From Bacteroidaceae bacterium (GTDB lineage: Bacteria > Bacteroidota > Bacteroidia > Bacteroidales > Bacteroidaceae), in the NCBI GenBank assembly GCA_017548165.1, contig JAFYMW010000115.1:27149-91148 (forward strand): a DNA stretch of 64,000 bases. Reading direction: 5' to 3'. A program made the translations under genes and the position numbers. Position 1 is the stretch's first letter. Every line of letters starts with the position of its first letter. A model generated the notes under the pieces. That model was given only the letters and a program-made list of their open reading frames with translations, was not told the origin of the DNA and did no database searches. Positions 17,470 to 27,129 of the stretch are shown here, in pieces.

Positions 17470-18216
17470 ATGGAACGTACACCTCTCATTCTCGTCACCA
17501 ACGACGACGGATACCAAGCACAAGGCATTAACCACCTTGCAAGCATAATGAAAAAGTTCGGCAACATCATAATAGTTGCCCCTGACAGTGCCCGAAGCGG
17601 AGCCGCTTGTAGCATCACACCCACCCAACCTGTAAGCACCAAACAGATAAACGACGACACCTATGCTTGTTCAGGCACTCCTGTTGATTGCGTAAAAATA
17701 GCATTAGAAAAGATATTACCCTCCAAGCCAGACCTTGTGGTTAGCGGAATCAATCATGGTGACAATGCATCCATTTCGCTACATTATAGCGGAACAGTAG
17801 GTGCCGCCTTTGAAGCATGCATGAAAGGTATTCCCGCCATTGCGTTTAGTCTAAGAACCCATAAGAAAGAATGCGACTTCACACCCTTTACACAAGTCAT
17901 TGAGGAATGGGTAGACAAAGTTCTTAAAGAAGGTCTGCCTACCGACACTTGTCTCAACATCAATTTCCCTGAAGTCAGCCATTTATCTGGCTCTAAAGTA
18001 TGCCGTATGGCACGAGGTATGTGGCATACAGAATGGCTAGATGCCGAAAAAGATGCAGACGGAAGAAATATTTACACTTTAACTGGCACATTCAAAAATC
18101 TCGAACCCGATGCCGAGGATACCGACTATTGGGCTATTGACCACAACATGGCTGCCATAACACCTTTGAAATTAGACATAACAGACTATGACACTTTAGG
18201 CAAATTCTGTATTTGA
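17470..18216 (+). CDS. surE: 5'/3'-nucleotidase SurE
   Basis: 248 residues from the ATG at 17470 (MERTPLILVTNDDG). The metal-binding NDDG (11-14), the SGTPVDCV segment, and SGINHG with SGTVGAA are SurE signatures. It is a metal-dependent nucleoside 5'/3'-monophosphate phosphatase, usually linked to stationary-phase survival. It is divergent from parA and is followed by its own terminator. The ATG at 17440 is rejected because it lies within the -7 promoter box. Confidence 0.95.
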   Translation: MERTPLILVTNDDGYQAQGINHLASIMKKFGNIIIVAPDSARSGAACSITPTQPVSTKQINDDTYACSGTPVDCVKIALEKILPSKPDLVVSGINHGDNASISLHYSGTVGAAFEACMKGIPAIAFSLRTHKKECDFTPFTQVIEEWVDKVLKEGLPTDTCLNINFPEVSHLSGSKVCRMARGMWHTEWLDAEKDADGRNIYTLTGTFKNLEPDAEDTDYWAIDHNMAAITPLKLDITDYDTLGKFCI

Positions 18217-18249
18217 CATAACAAACAGACATAACGTATGCAAAAAAAC

Positions 18250-18290
18250 ATGGCATTAACCCTGGCAATAAGGGTTGATGCCATATTTTA
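18250..18290 (+). terminator. Terminator of surE
   Basis: A 14-bp stem (18250-18263 with 18271-18284, one G.U pair, 7-nt loop) followed by ATTTTA. Confidence 0.85.
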
Positions 18291-18337
18291 ATCAACTTAA
18301 CATAAGTTAATCGAGTTCACGTTACTTCAGAATTTTA

Positions 18338-19708
18338 TCATTTGGCCTCCTGTATGAGTGTTACTTGCAAATCCTTGCGACCAAGGCGTGCTTTCAACCA
18401 AGAAGACAATCTCTCTTCATCTTCGGCTTTGAGCTTACCGTCCACATTCACATTCACCACATACACCATACTATCCATCATCACGGAATCGACCCAATAA
18501 GTATGTACACCCCTACCCGTAGATACCGAGCTCACATTGGGAAATAATGTAAGTATTTCTGGCAACAACATTCGAGATAATTCAAGAGAACGAGCATAGT
18601 GTTTAATACTATCACGTAAAGCCCTCAACTCTTGCTCATTTTCAGCCAACTGTTTCTGTGCTGCTGTAGCCTTATTTTTTTCTGTATAAATCATACCACG
18701 CACCCTTTCCTCATCCAAACCGCGAGCGCCTTGTACCAAATCCAAATGCACATCCTTCAAACCATATTGAGTCATTTTTGCATTCATAGCAGCAATCTGG
18801 GTACTATCCACCGTTTCACCAAGCATCACAACCCTGATAGTACGAGTACTATAGTCATACTCCTCTGATATAACCTTCGCTTCATTAACCTTCACCACAT
18901 CCCTACAGAAGTCATGACAACGATCAGAAAAGACGGTTTCCTGTACCATCTGAAAAGTGATATATATACTTGGAATAATAGTCAGCACACTGATGATTGT
19001 AACAATATGCTTTACCCTCTTCTCTCTCGCCTTGTCCACAAACTCCTTCTTGGGAAAGCGAAGTAGAAAGGTAACACCAAGAAAAGTTGCCAAAGAAATA
19101 AAAATTGTATTTATCAAATACAGATACAGCGCCCCTGCCGCAAAAAGCCAATTACCCGTTCCAAGGCCAAAACCAACGGTACACAACGGAGGCATCAGAG
19201 CAGTTGCGATAGCTACACCAGGAATAACATTTCCCATACGCTGACTCTTGCTACTCAAAGCCACAATACCAGCCAATCCACCACACAAGGCTATAGCCAC
19301 ATCATAGATTGTTGGAGATGTTCGCGCCAGCAACTCTGATTGCACCTCATCCAATGGCGTCAACATAAAATATAACGTTGCCGTCGCAACACTGAACAGT
19401 GTAGCAACCAAGTAGTTCTTACCTGCACGTTTAAAAAGCATAAAATCGTTAATACCGATAGCAAGCCCCATACCAATAATAGGGCCCATCAGCGGAGAGA
19501 TAAGCATTGCACCAATTATCACGGCGGCACTATTAGTATTCAAGCCTAAAGAAGCCACAAATATCGCAAGAACCAAAATCCACAATTTAGCACCACGAAA
19601 AACCACACCGTCTTCAATACTTGCAATCGTTTCGGACACAGCAGCCATATCCTCTCCAAAACTTAGGATAGACTTCAACCTTGACTTAATCTCTTGAAAA
19701 ATATTCAT
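18338..19708 (-). CDS. DUF389 family inner-membrane protein
   Basis: 456 residues. About six hydrophobic helices lie between residues 40 and 240, with the DUF389 hallmarks NTNSAAVIIGAMLISPLMGP and GVAIATALMPPLCTVGFGLG. The rest (about 250-456) is soluble: a ferredoxin-like segment, a predicted coiled coil (EKNKATAAQKQLAENEQELRA) and a final alpha/beta part. DUF389 proteins (TIGR00341 type) have no established function; the repeated P/G-rich intramembrane motifs suggest a channel or transporter. It lies 53 bases downstream of lpxB on the same strand and may be cotranscribed, but no functional link to lipid A is known to me. Confidence 0.85.
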   Translation of the reverse strand: MNIFQEIKSRLKSILSFGEDMAAVSETIASIEDGVVFRGAKLWILVLAIFVASLGLNTNSAAVIIGAMLISPLMGPIIGMGLAIGINDFMLFKRAGKNYLVATLFSVATATLYFMLTPLDEVQSELLARTSPTIYDVAIALCGGLAGIVALSSKSQRMGNVIPGVAIATALMPPLCTVGFGLGTGNWLFAAGALYLYLINTIFISLATFLGVTFLLRFPKKEFVDKAREKRVKHIVTIISVLTIIPSIYITFQMVQETVFSDRCHDFCRDVVKVNEAKVISEEYDYSTRTIRVVMLGETVDSTQIAAMNAKMTQYGLKDVHLDLVQGARGLDEERVRGMIYTEKNKATAAQKQLAENEQELRALRDSIKHYARSLELSRMLLPEILTLFPNVSSVSTGRGVHTYWVDSVMMDSMVYVVNVNVDGKLKAEDEERLSSWLKARLGRKDLQVTLIQEAK

Positions 19709-19761
19709 AGCATTACTCTCCTATTATAATTCTAAACCAAAAAAACTTCAGCACATCATCT

Positions 19762-20913
19762 TCATCGCACACAAATTTTCTTTGCAGCTTTAAGCGGAGC
19801 ACCGCAATCTCCCAATATCTTTCTTAGAACCGAATATCCATCCAATTGCCTTTGTCTAAAGTTTGTATCCTTCAACATCAGATGTAGATTCCTCTCTAAC
19901 GCAACTGGTGTCATATCACCTGCCACAAGTTCAGGAACCACCTGATGGCCTACGATTAAATTAACCAGAGACACATAAGGCACTTTAAGAAAAAGTCGTC
20001 GCAAGCACGACATCAACCTACCACACACCATAGAATAACAGACCACTTGTGGCACACCTATGATTGCCGTTTCCAATGTTGCCGTACCACTCGTAACAAG
20101 AGCTCCATAGGAATTATGCAACAACATAAAACTACTATTACTCCCCTGAGATGGCATCAGCACAACACGCTCCCGAAATTCATTATCAGGCTCTCCCACA
20201 GCTCTTGCTATTATATCCTCATAGAACCCTTTATCCATACTAGGAGCAGAGGCAACAACATAGACATAATCGCCACCCACATTCTTACATGCATTTAACA
20301 TCATTGGTAGATTACGCTCAATCTCTTGTCTGCGACTACCTGGCATCAACGCCAACACCTTCTTATTATGCAAAGCCAACGACATCCTCCACTCTGACAT
20401 TTTTCCTTCCGTCAAAGAGGAAGAAAAATCCTTTATCTCGTCATAAGTGGGGTTTCCCACATATTCCACAGGGAAAGCATACCTATCATTATACCACTTC
20501 ACTTCAAAAGGGAGTATACTGAGGACCACATCCACATACTTGCGTATCTGCTCTATACGTCCCTCCTTCCATGCCCAAATCTTCGGAGGAATGTAATAAA
20601 AAACTTTTGGAGCCTCCGAGTTGTTGGCGACATATGTCTCGAAAAACCACTTTGCCATCTTTAGATTAAAACCTGGATAATCCACCAACACCAGCCTGTC
20701 AGGATTAAAAACACTAATAGCAGTCTTGCATTCGTCCATACCTCGGAGTATCTCCCCCAAATGAAGAGCAACAGAAACAAAACCCATATATGCCAAATCT
20801 GGACGATACCAATACTTAATCTCTGCTTCGGCATCCTCTGTGCGAATAGCATCCATCAAATGCCTCGCATGTAAATCACCGCTGGCTTCTCCAGCTATAA
20901 CAAAATATTTCAT
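19762..20913 (-). CDS. lpxB: Lipid-A-disaccharide synthase
   Basis: 383 residues, normal length. The N-terminal FVIAGEASGDLHA, the YIPPKIWAWKEGRI segment, LPFEVKWY, and LALMPGSRRQEIERN are signatures of the GT19 glycosyltransferase LpxB. It condenses UDP-2,3-diacylglucosamine with lipid X to form the tetra-acyl disaccharide of lipid A, at the inner face of the inner membrane. A TAACTTTG box ends only 7 bases before the ATG, so the mRNA may have almost no leader. Likely cotranscribed with the DUF389 gene. Confidence 0.95.
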   Translation of the reverse strand: MKYFVIAGEASGDLHARHLMDAIRTEDAEAEIKYWYRPDLAYMGFVSVALHLGEILRGMDECKTAISVFNPDRLVLVDYPGFNLKMAKWFFETYVANNSEAPKVFYYIPPKIWAWKEGRIEQIRKYVDVVLSILPFEVKWYNDRYAFPVEYVGNPTYDEIKDFSSSLTEGKMSEWRMSLALHNKKVLALMPGSRRQEIERNLPMMLNACKNVGGDYVYVVASAPSMDKGFYEDIIARAVGEPDNEFRERVVLMPSQGSNSSFMLLHNSYGALVTSGTATLETAIIGVPQVVCYSMVCGRLMSCLRRLFLKVPYVSLVNLIVGHQVVPELVAGDMTPVALERNLHLMLKDTNFRQRQLDGYSVLRKILGDCGAPLKAAKKICVR

Positions 20914-20920
20914 CGAGAGA

Positions 20921-20928
20921 CAAAGTTA
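20921..20928 (-). promoter_or_regulatory. -7 box of lpxB, unusually close to the start codon
   Basis: Minus-strand TAACTTTG whose final G is 7 bases from the ATG at 20913. A TTTG lies 22 bp upstream (complement of 20951-20954). Confidence 0.55.
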
Positions 20929-21054
20929 CATTATTTCTGGAACAAACTCACAAAGGTTTAACACTTTTAACTAAAGAGTGAACATCATTATCCAGAATTA
21001 CGCATATCTGAACAATTTTAATGCATGACAATAGGAATATTCAAACACTTTACA

Positions 21055-21062
21055 TACCTTTG
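21055..21062 (+). promoter_or_regulatory. Putative -7 box of the AraC-type gene
   Basis: TACCTTTG only 4 bases before the ATG at 21067. No -33 element is visible at 19-21 bp. If used, the mRNA would be leaderless. Confidence 0.45.
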
Positions 21063-21066
21063 CAGC

Positions 21067-21939
21067 ATGAAAACAATCAACTTGAACAATTATAGGCACC
21101 AAGAAGCACACTTCGATTACAAGGACAAATACATTGCACTAACAAACAATGTACTAGAAACCCAGCATGCCCCTAAAAGCTTCATCAGCGAATCCAACAT
21201 CATTCTTCTCGTTGAGGAAGGAGAATGTTGCGCCACTATAAACGACCAAGAATACGCACTGAACAAAGGTGACATCATTTTTTGCTCGCCAGGCAATTTT
21301 ATACACAAAGGTATGGTGAGCATCGACTTTCGACCATGCATTTTCATCATCTCTGCAGAAGGTAGCACAGAAATGCTCAAGGGCACCCATTTCAGTCTTT
21401 CGCACTACCTTTCTAAAAATAAAGTACAATCGTTGCATCTCAAACCAGAAGAAGTAGATATTATCGTATATTACTATAAACTCATTGCCGCATATGGCAA
21501 TAAAGTAAACGAGTTCATTCAGGAACAAATTATCTTTCGCATCCTACAATCCTTGGTATACACTTTTGCAACTTTCTTTGTTGAGCGCGGATTCACACAT
21601 AATAAACCATCCGGAACATCTGCAGAGATTCTTTTCAAAAGATTCGTAAAAATGCTGCAAGAGCATCCGCATGGTCGCACAGTACAATACTATGCCGAAA
21701 GACTCAACATATCACCAAAATACTTTAACTCCATTTGCAAGCAAATATCTGGAAAAACTGCTAGTTCCATAATCAACGAGGAAATTGTCAACACTGCATT
21801 GCTATTATTTAAAAACCACGAATTAAGTATCAAGGAGATATCCACAATGCTCGGATTTACCAACCAGTCCCATTTCGGTTCTTTTATGCGCAAACAAACT
21901 GGCATATCCCCCCAAATCCTACGTAAAAGCAACATTTAA
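21067..21939 (+). CDS. AraC family transcriptional regulator
   Basis: About 290 residues from the ATG at 21067 (MKTINLNNYRHQEAHFDYK). An N-terminal cupin-like sensor (about 15-150; LNKGDIIFCSPGNFIHKG) is followed by a linker and a C-terminal AraC DNA-binding domain (about 190-290) with two HTH motifs: YAERLNISPKYFNSICKQIS and IKEISTMLGFTNQSHFGSFM. The inducer is unknown. A lipoprotein gene follows after 33 bases on the same strand and is the natural first target or partner. An earlier in-frame ATG at 21025 would place the promoter box inside the gene and is disfavoured. Confidence 0.88.
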   Translation: MKTINLNNYRHQEAHFDYKDKYIALTNNVLETQHAPKSFISESNIILLVEEGECCATINDQEYALNKGDIIFCSPGNFIHKGMVSIDFRPCIFIISAEGSTEMLKGTHFSLSHYLSKNKVQSLHLKPEEVDIIVYYYKLIAAYGNKVNEFIQEQIIFRILQSLVYTFATFFVERGFTHNKPSGTSAEILFKRFVKMLQEHPHGRTVQYYAERLNISPKYFNSICKQISGKTASSIINEEIVNTALLLFKNHELSIKEISTMLGFTNQSHFGSFMRKQTGISPQILRKSNI

Positions 21940-21972
21940 GACGAACACATCTTATCAAAAACACAGAACACT

Positions 21973-22488
21973 ATGAAAAAGATCACCATCTCTATTGTCT
22001 TTCTTCTCAGCATCCTTTATACACTATTCGGTAGTACTTCTTGTTCCAAAAATTACAAGGATATGATGCCTGGCGAAATACGGCTTAAGGAGAATTTCTA
22101 TCGCAACGAAGAGAAAATCAAGGACACACATATCACCACCGATGACGGTGTTACCACCATCACAGCTATGGAAACCCATGCCCTATGGCGTGCCATTATC
22201 CTCAAAGCGGAAAAGGGATTTGAAAACAACGCCGACGGTTCCAGCATCCTCTACTCCTCACCTTTGGAAGCCGAAGAGGCTTTTTACGCTCAAATACAGA
22301 ATAGCACAAATCATTTCATCACGCAATACCCTCATAAACACGAAGCAATACTCGACGCTCTTTCCAAAGCCAAAGTTGAGCTCTACGCTCACTATGTCTG
22401 GTGCGAGCATAGCGACGAGTTTGTTAAGTTAAAATTCCATATTGACAGTAAAAATCTCCTACCTGCAGAGACTTTTGAAACAAACTGA
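21973..22488 (+). CDS. Hypothetical lipoprotein
   Basis: 171 residues. A signal peptide with a lipobox-like end (GSTSC, Cys near residue 24) predicts a lipoprotein. The mature part is mostly polar, with alpha-helical stretches (SPLEAEEAFYAQIQNSTNHF) and a C-terminal strand-rich part with VKLKFHIDSKNLL. I do not recognise the family, and no catalytic motif stands out. It follows the AraC-type regulator by 33 bases without a promoter of its own, so cotranscription is likely. Confidence 0.7.
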   Translation: MKKITISIVFLLSILYTLFGSTSCSKNYKDMMPGEIRLKENFYRNEEKIKDTHITTDDGVTTITAMETHALWRAIILKAEKGFENNADGSSILYSSPLEAEEAFYAQIQNSTNHFITQYPHKHEAILDALSKAKVELYAHYVWCEHSDEFVKLKFHIDSKNLLPAETFETN

Positions 22489-22530
22489 CGTAGAAACATC
22501 TAGTCATAAAACACTTTTCATGGCTCATAT

Positions 22531-22562
22531 CTTGCATTATTAAAATAAATGCTCTATTTTTG
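22531..22562 (+). promoter_or_regulatory. Promoter of frr-rsgA
   Basis: CTTG at 22531-22534, 20-bp spacer, TATTTTTG at 22555-22562; leader about 30 bases. Confidence 0.6.
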
Positions 22563-22598
22563 CCTGAGAAATTGTAACAAAATAAGGAAACTCTCAAA

Positions 22599-23159
22599 AT
22601 GATTGACGTTAAAGTTACCCTCTCCGAAGCTGAGGAGAAAATGGAAGAAGCCGTAATGTACCTTGACGAGGCACTGGCACATATCCGTGCAGGCAAGGCT
22701 AACGTAAAGATTCTGGACGGCATCCGTGTTGATAGCTATGGCAGTCTTGTTCCTTTGAACAACGTGGCAAGCGTTAATACCCCCGATGCACGTACCATCG
22801 CCATCAAGCCCTGGGACAAAAGTATGTTCCGTGCTATTGAAAAGGCTATCATGGATAGCGATGTAGGCATCACACCCGACAACAATGGTGAGATTATCCG
22901 CCTTACTATCCCCCCACTGACCGAAGAGCGCCGTAAGCAACTTGTAAAGCAGTGTGGCAAGGAGAGCGAGCAAGCCAAGGTGAGCATCCGCAACGCACGT
23001 CGCGACACTAACGACAAACTAAAAAAATCCATCAAGGACGGTCTTTCCGAGGATTTGGAGAAAGATGCAGAAGCCGATCTTCAGAAGATGCACGACAAGT
23101 ACATCAAGAAGGTTGAGGAACTCTTAGCCAACAAGGAAAAAGAAATCATGACAGTCTAA
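22599..23159 (+). CDS. frr: Ribosome recycling factor
   Basis: 186 residues, the usual length. [36 protein letters not shown] and [18 protein letters not shown] are strongly conserved RRF blocks. With EF-G it splits post-termination ribosomes in the cytoplasm. Codon use favours G/C-ending codons (GAG, AAG, CGT, ATC), as in highly expressed genes here. The stop TAA shares one base with the ATG of rsgA, giving coupled translation of two ribosome-related genes. Confidence 0.97.
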   Translation: MIDVKVTLSEAEEKMEEAVMYLDEALAHIRAGKANVKILDGIRVDSYGSLVPLNNVASVNTPDARTIAIKPWDKSMFRAIEKAIMDSDVGITPDNNGEIIRLTIPPLTEERRKQLVKQCGKESEQAKVSIRNARRDTNDKLKKSIKDGLSEDLEKDAEADLQKMHDKYIKKVEELLANKEKEIMTV

Positions 23160-24142
23160 TGCAGGCAATACAAGGCATTGTCATAAAGAATACAGGAAGC
23201 TGGTATGTCGTCCGTACGGATGACAACCAGCTTTTCCAATGTAAGGTAAAAGGAAACTTTCGTCTTAAAGGCATACGCAGCACCAATCCTGTTGCCGTAG
23301 GCGATAAGGTACGTTTCACCCCCACCGAGTCTGGTGACGAACAAGTAGGCATGATTACCGAGATTCTCGACCGTCGCAATTATATCATACGCAAGGCATC
23401 GAATCTCTCAAAGCAGAGTCACATCATTGCTGCCAATATAGATCAGGCGGCATTGGTAGTAACACTCCGCCATCCAGAAACTAGTACTACTTTCATCGAT
23501 CGTTTTTTGGCTGGTGCCGAAGCATACCGCGTTCCTGTCATTATCATCTTCAACAAGGTAGACTTACTCAACGAAGAAGACTTGCACCTCTTACAGCTAT
23601 TCTTTCGACTTTACGAGAGTATAGGTTATCCTTGCTATGGAGTTTCAGCCCTAAACGAGAAACAAGGAATGTGTAGCATAGACTCGCTACGACATATACT
23701 TCAAGGTAAGACCACACTTTTCTCTGGCAATAGCGGTGTCGGCAAGAGTACATTGCTCAATGCACTTATCCCCGGACTCGATGTAAAAACTGCAGAAATC
23801 TCCGATAGTCACGACACTGGCATGCACACCACCACCTTCTCAGAGATGTTTGATTTACCAATCTCTAACCAATGCAACTCTGAAGCTGGGCACATCATCG
23901 ACACACCTGGTATCAAAGGATTCGGTACATTCGATATGGAACCAGAGGAGGTAGGACACTATTTCCGAGAAATTTTCCAGACTAGCAAGGAATGCCGTTT
24001 TGGCAATTGCACACACACTCACGAACCAGGCTGCGCCGTCTTGACTGCCCTACAGGAACACCACATTGCACAAAGCAGATACAATAGTTATCTCTCCATG
24101 CTCGAAGACAAAGACGAAGATAAGTATCGCAGTAAGTTATAG
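23159..24142 (+). CDS. rsgA: Ribosome small-subunit-dependent GTPase A
   Basis: 327 residues with the circularly permuted GTPase order: N-terminal OB-fold, then G4 (FNKVDLL), then G1 ([12 protein letters not shown]) and G3 (DTPGIKGFG). A C-terminal zinc motif reads [15 protein letters not shown]. It tests late 30S maturation and is stimulated by the 30S subunit. Its ATG overlaps the frr stop by one base. Confidence 0.96.
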   Translation: MQAIQGIVIKNTGSWYVVRTDDNQLFQCKVKGNFRLKGIRSTNPVAVGDKVRFTPTESGDEQVGMITEILDRRNYIIRKASNLSKQSHIIAANIDQAALVVTLRHPETSTTFIDRFLAGAEAYRVPVIIIFNKVDLLNEEDLHLLQLFFRLYESIGYPCYGVSALNEKQGMCSIDSLRHILQGKTTLFSGNSGVGKSTLLNALIPGLDVKTAEISDSHDTGMHTTTFSEMFDLPISNQCNSEAGHIIDTPGIKGFGTFDMEPEEVGHYFREIFQTSKECRFGNCTHTHEPGCAVLTALQEHHIAQSRYNSYLSMLEDKDEDKYRSKL

Positions 24143-24208
24143 ACTACAGACAAAGACTCTATTAGAAAAATAACATTATCAAGAGAAATAACTCAAATAT
24201 ATAAATTT

Positions 24209-25120
24209 ATGAAGACAGTTATCATTGGCAGTGGCCCTGCCGGCTACACAGCAGCAATCTACGCCAGCCGTAGTGGCATGGAACCAGTATTGTACGAAGG
24301 CAACCAGCCTGGAGGACAGCTCACACAAACAACAGAGATAGAGAACTTTCCTGGTTATCCCGAAGGAACCACCGGCAACGAACTCATGGAAGACCTCCGT
24401 GCACAAGCAGAACGTCTAGGTACCGAGATACGCATTGGTACTATCGTAGGTGCCGATTTCTCTATGGACGGTAGCCATCCCCACCGCCTCACAATCGACG
24501 ACGGTAGCACTATTGAGGCAGACACAGTAATCATCTCTACTGGAGCTTCAGCAAAATATCTCGGTCTTGACGACGAGAAGAAATATCAAGGTCTTGGTGT
24601 CAGCGCTTGTGCCACTTGCGACGGATTCTTCTACCGCAAAAAGACTGTAGCCGTTGTTGGTGGTGGCGATACGGCTTGTGAGGAAGCACAATATTTGGCT
24701 AGTCTATGCAAGAAAGTGTATATGATAGTACGCCGTGATGTTCTTCGTGCCTCCGAAGCTATGCAGAAAAAGGTGATGGAAACAGAGAACATCGAAATAC
24801 TATGGAACACTCAAGTACGCGGTCTCTACGGTCAAGATGGAGTTGAAGGTGCTCATTTATCCACTGGTCAGGATCTTGCCATCGATGGTCTGTTCCTTGC
24901 CATCGGGCATCACCCCAACAGCGATGTCTTCCGCCCTGCCCTTGAATGCGATGCAGAGGGTTATATCATCGTCAAGCATCCCACTACCGAAACCAATATC
25001 CCTGGTGTTTTTGCCTGTGGAGATGTTGCCGACCCCATTTATCGTCAGGCCATCTCTGCCGCAGGAAGCGGATGCCATGCAGCTATGGACGCACGCAAAT
25101 ACCTATCAGAGAAACAGTAG
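24209..25120 (+). CDS. trxB: Thioredoxin-disulfide reductase
   Basis: 303 residues, typical of low-molecular-weight TrxR. The FAD site GSGPAGYTAA (7-16), redox-active CATC (134-137), NADPH site VGGGDTACEEAQYLA, and the late GVFACGDVADPIYRQ FAD motif are all intact. It reduces thioredoxin with NADPH. It stands alone, followed by a hairpin terminator; no promoter box is obvious in the 66-base gap after rsgA, so read-through from frr-rsgA is possible. Confidence 0.96.
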   Translation: MKTVIIGSGPAGYTAAIYASRSGMEPVLYEGNQPGGQLTQTTEIENFPGYPEGTTGNELMEDLRAQAERLGTEIRIGTIVGADFSMDGSHPHRLTIDDGSTIEADTVIISTGASAKYLGLDDEKKYQGLGVSACATCDGFFYRKKTVAVVGGGDTACEEAQYLASLCKKVYMIVRRDVLRASEAMQKKVMETENIEILWNTQVRGLYGQDGVEGAHLSTGQDLAIDGLFLAIGHHPNSDVFRPALECDAEGYIIVKHPTTETNIPGVFACGDVADPIYRQAISAAGSGCHAAMDARKYLSEKQ

Positions 25121-25184
25121 AAGACAGATGTCTTAGTTATCCCGTTCAAAATACAGAAAAATATTATAAGAACAACATAACACC

Positions 25185-25226
25185 CCAAGGACTCCGAAAA
25201 GCATCATTCGGAGTCCTTGGAGTTTC
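25185..25226 (+). terminator. Terminator of trxB
   Basis: A 14-bp perfect stem (25185-25198 with 25207-25220, 8-nt loop); the following T-run is weak (AGTTTC). Confidence 0.7.
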
Positions 25227-25279
25227 AATTCTTCTATTTACAGTCCTACATCCTAAGTCTTTCTCTTTCTTTTGTAAAT

Positions 25280-27100
25280 ATGCTCACAACCATCATTGTT
25301 CTCCTACTCACCATCATACTCTTCGTTTCAGGCAAGATACGTGCCGACGTCGTTGCCCTAAGCGCACTCATCGTAATGATGCTCTCGGGCATTCTTACCC
25401 CTACCGAGGCTCTTGCTGGTTTCTCCAACCCCGTCATCGTAATGATGGTAGGCCTTTTCGTCGTAGGCGGCGCTATCTTGCAAACAGGGCTTGCCAAGGT
25501 AGTCAGCCAACGCATCGTATCTTTGGCACGAGGTAACGATACACTGCTCTTCCTACTTGTCATCCTTGTAACAGCCAGCATTGGCGCCTTTGTAAGCAAT
25601 ACTGGCACAGTAGCTTTGATGATGCCCATAGTGGTATCCATGGCAGTACAAAACGGGCGCAATGCCTCACAACTGCTAATGCCCCTAGCTTTTGCCAGCA
25701 GTATGGGTGGTATGCTCACTCTCATCGGTACACCGCCCAACCTTGTCATTGATGGCACCTTGCGTGAACATGGTCACGAAGGACTTGGTTTCTTCTCGCT
25801 CTTTCCCTATGGCCTTGTATGCATAGCTGTAGGAGTACTTGTAATGCTACCACTGAGCAACATATTCCTAAAGAAAAAACAGAAGAACAACGATAACAAT
25901 AATAGCAAATCGCTTGACCAATTAGCCCAGGAATACAATCTCGCCAATAATATGCGTGCTTGTCTGGTAAAAAAAGATAGCACCATCGTTGGGCAAACTG
26001 TAGCAGGAATGAACCTGCGCGCCAACTACGGAATCACCATATTGGAAATACGCCACAACAGCAAAAAACACCATGGCCTCTTCCACAATGTTGAGCAATT
26101 TATGCCCACCCCACAACGACAAATTGCCATCGGAGACATTTTATATCTTCAAGGGCATAGCGAACAATTGGAACAATTCATAGCTTTAAGCAATGTCGAG
26201 GAGCAGAAAAGTGCCGACATAGAATTCTACGATCTTGGCATGGCAGAAATGGTTGTAATGCCAGAATCAAAACTAGTAGGCCAAAGCATCCGCGAACTCC
26301 ATTTTCGCGAAACATACAACATCAATATCATTGGAATCAAACGTAAAGGCCAATACATCTGCGACAATCTAGCCGACACACGCCTCTTTGCCGGCGATGT
26401 CTTGCTGGTACAAGGCAAGTGGGAAAACCTCAACAAAATAGACAACGAAGAAGACGAATGGGTAGTTTTGGGTCAGCCCAAGGAAATGTCCGAACGCGTC
26501 ACTCTCAACTACAAATCTCCCCTTGCAGCCATCATCATGCTACTGATGGTTGCTGTCATGGTCTTTGATTTCATCCCCGTAGAACCTGTTACCGCAGTTA
26601 TGGCAGCGGCAGTACTTATGGTCATATGTGGATGCTTCCGCAGTGTCAGTGCTGCCTATAAGACCATCAATTGGGAGAGCATCATGCTTATCGCCTCCAT
26701 GATGCCCATGGCCACAGCACTAGACAAGACAGGTATCTCCTCCATGATTAGTCATTCCCTGGTAGAAACCCTTGGCAGCATTTCTCCACTCATGCTTCTG
26801 GCAGGCATATACTTTACCACATCTCTTCTAACCATGTTCATAAGTAACACAGCTACCGCAGTACTTATGGCCCCCATTGCATATAGCGCTGCCGTAGAAA
26901 CAGGAGTAAATCCCTACCCCATGCTCTTCGCCGTAACATTTGGAGCCAGCATGTGCTTTGCCTCCCCATTCTCCACTCCACCAAACGCCCTTGTTATGCA
27001 TGCTGGCAACTACACCTTCAGTGACTATCTCAAGGTTGGCCTTCCCCTACAACTCATTATGGGTATTATTATGGTTGTGGTACTTTCGTTCTCATTTTGA
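25280..27100 (+). CDS. SLC13/DASS-family transporter with central RCK_C (TrkA-C) domains
   Basis: About 606 residues from the ATG at 25280 (MLTTIIVLLLTIILFVSGKI). Hydrophobic helices occupy about 1-195 and 415-606. Each half has a DASS-type hairpin motif: SNTGTVALMMPI in the first and SNTATAVLMAPIAYSA in the second, followed by TPPN (IGTPPN, STPPNA). The middle (about 205-400) is hydrophilic with two RCK_C-like repeats (VGQTVAGMNLRANYGITILEI and VGQSIRELHFRETYNINIIGI). This is the layout of YfbS/SdcS-like putative sodium/anion symporters in the inner membrane. The substrate is unknown. An upstream TTG at 25217 is unlikely because it overlaps the terminator. A DUF819 gene follows after 29 bases. 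Confidence 0.87.
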   Translation: MLTTIIVLLLTIILFVSGKIRADVVALSALIVMMLSGILTPTEALAGFSNPVIVMMVGLFVVGGAILQTGLAKVVSQRIVSLARGNDTLLFLLVILVTASIGAFVSNTGTVALMMPIVVSMAVQNGRNASQLLMPLAFASSMGGMLTLIGTPPNLVIDGTLREHGHEGLGFFSLFPYGLVCIAVGVLVMLPLSNIFLKKKQKNNDNNNSKSLDQLAQEYNLANNMRACLVKKDSTIVGQTVAGMNLRANYGITILEIRHNSKKHHGLFHNVEQFMPTPQRQIAIGDILYLQGHSEQLEQFIALSNVEEQKSADIEFYDLGMAEMVVMPESKLVGQSIRELHFRETYNINIIGIKRKGQYICDNLADTRLFAGDVLLVQGKWENLNKIDNEEDEWVVLGQPKEMSERVTLNYKSPLAAIIMLLMVAVMVFDFIPVEPVTAVMAAAVLMVICGCFRSVSAAYKTINWESIMLIASMMPMATALDKTGISSMISHSLVETLGSISPLMLLAGIYFTTSLLTMFISNTATAVLMAPIAYSAAVETGVNPYPMLFAVTFGASMCFASPFSTPPNALVMHAGNYTFSDYLKVGLPLQLIMGIIMVVVLSFSF

Positions 27101-27129
27101 TCATCCCCAAATACTTCCAAAAGTAAAAC

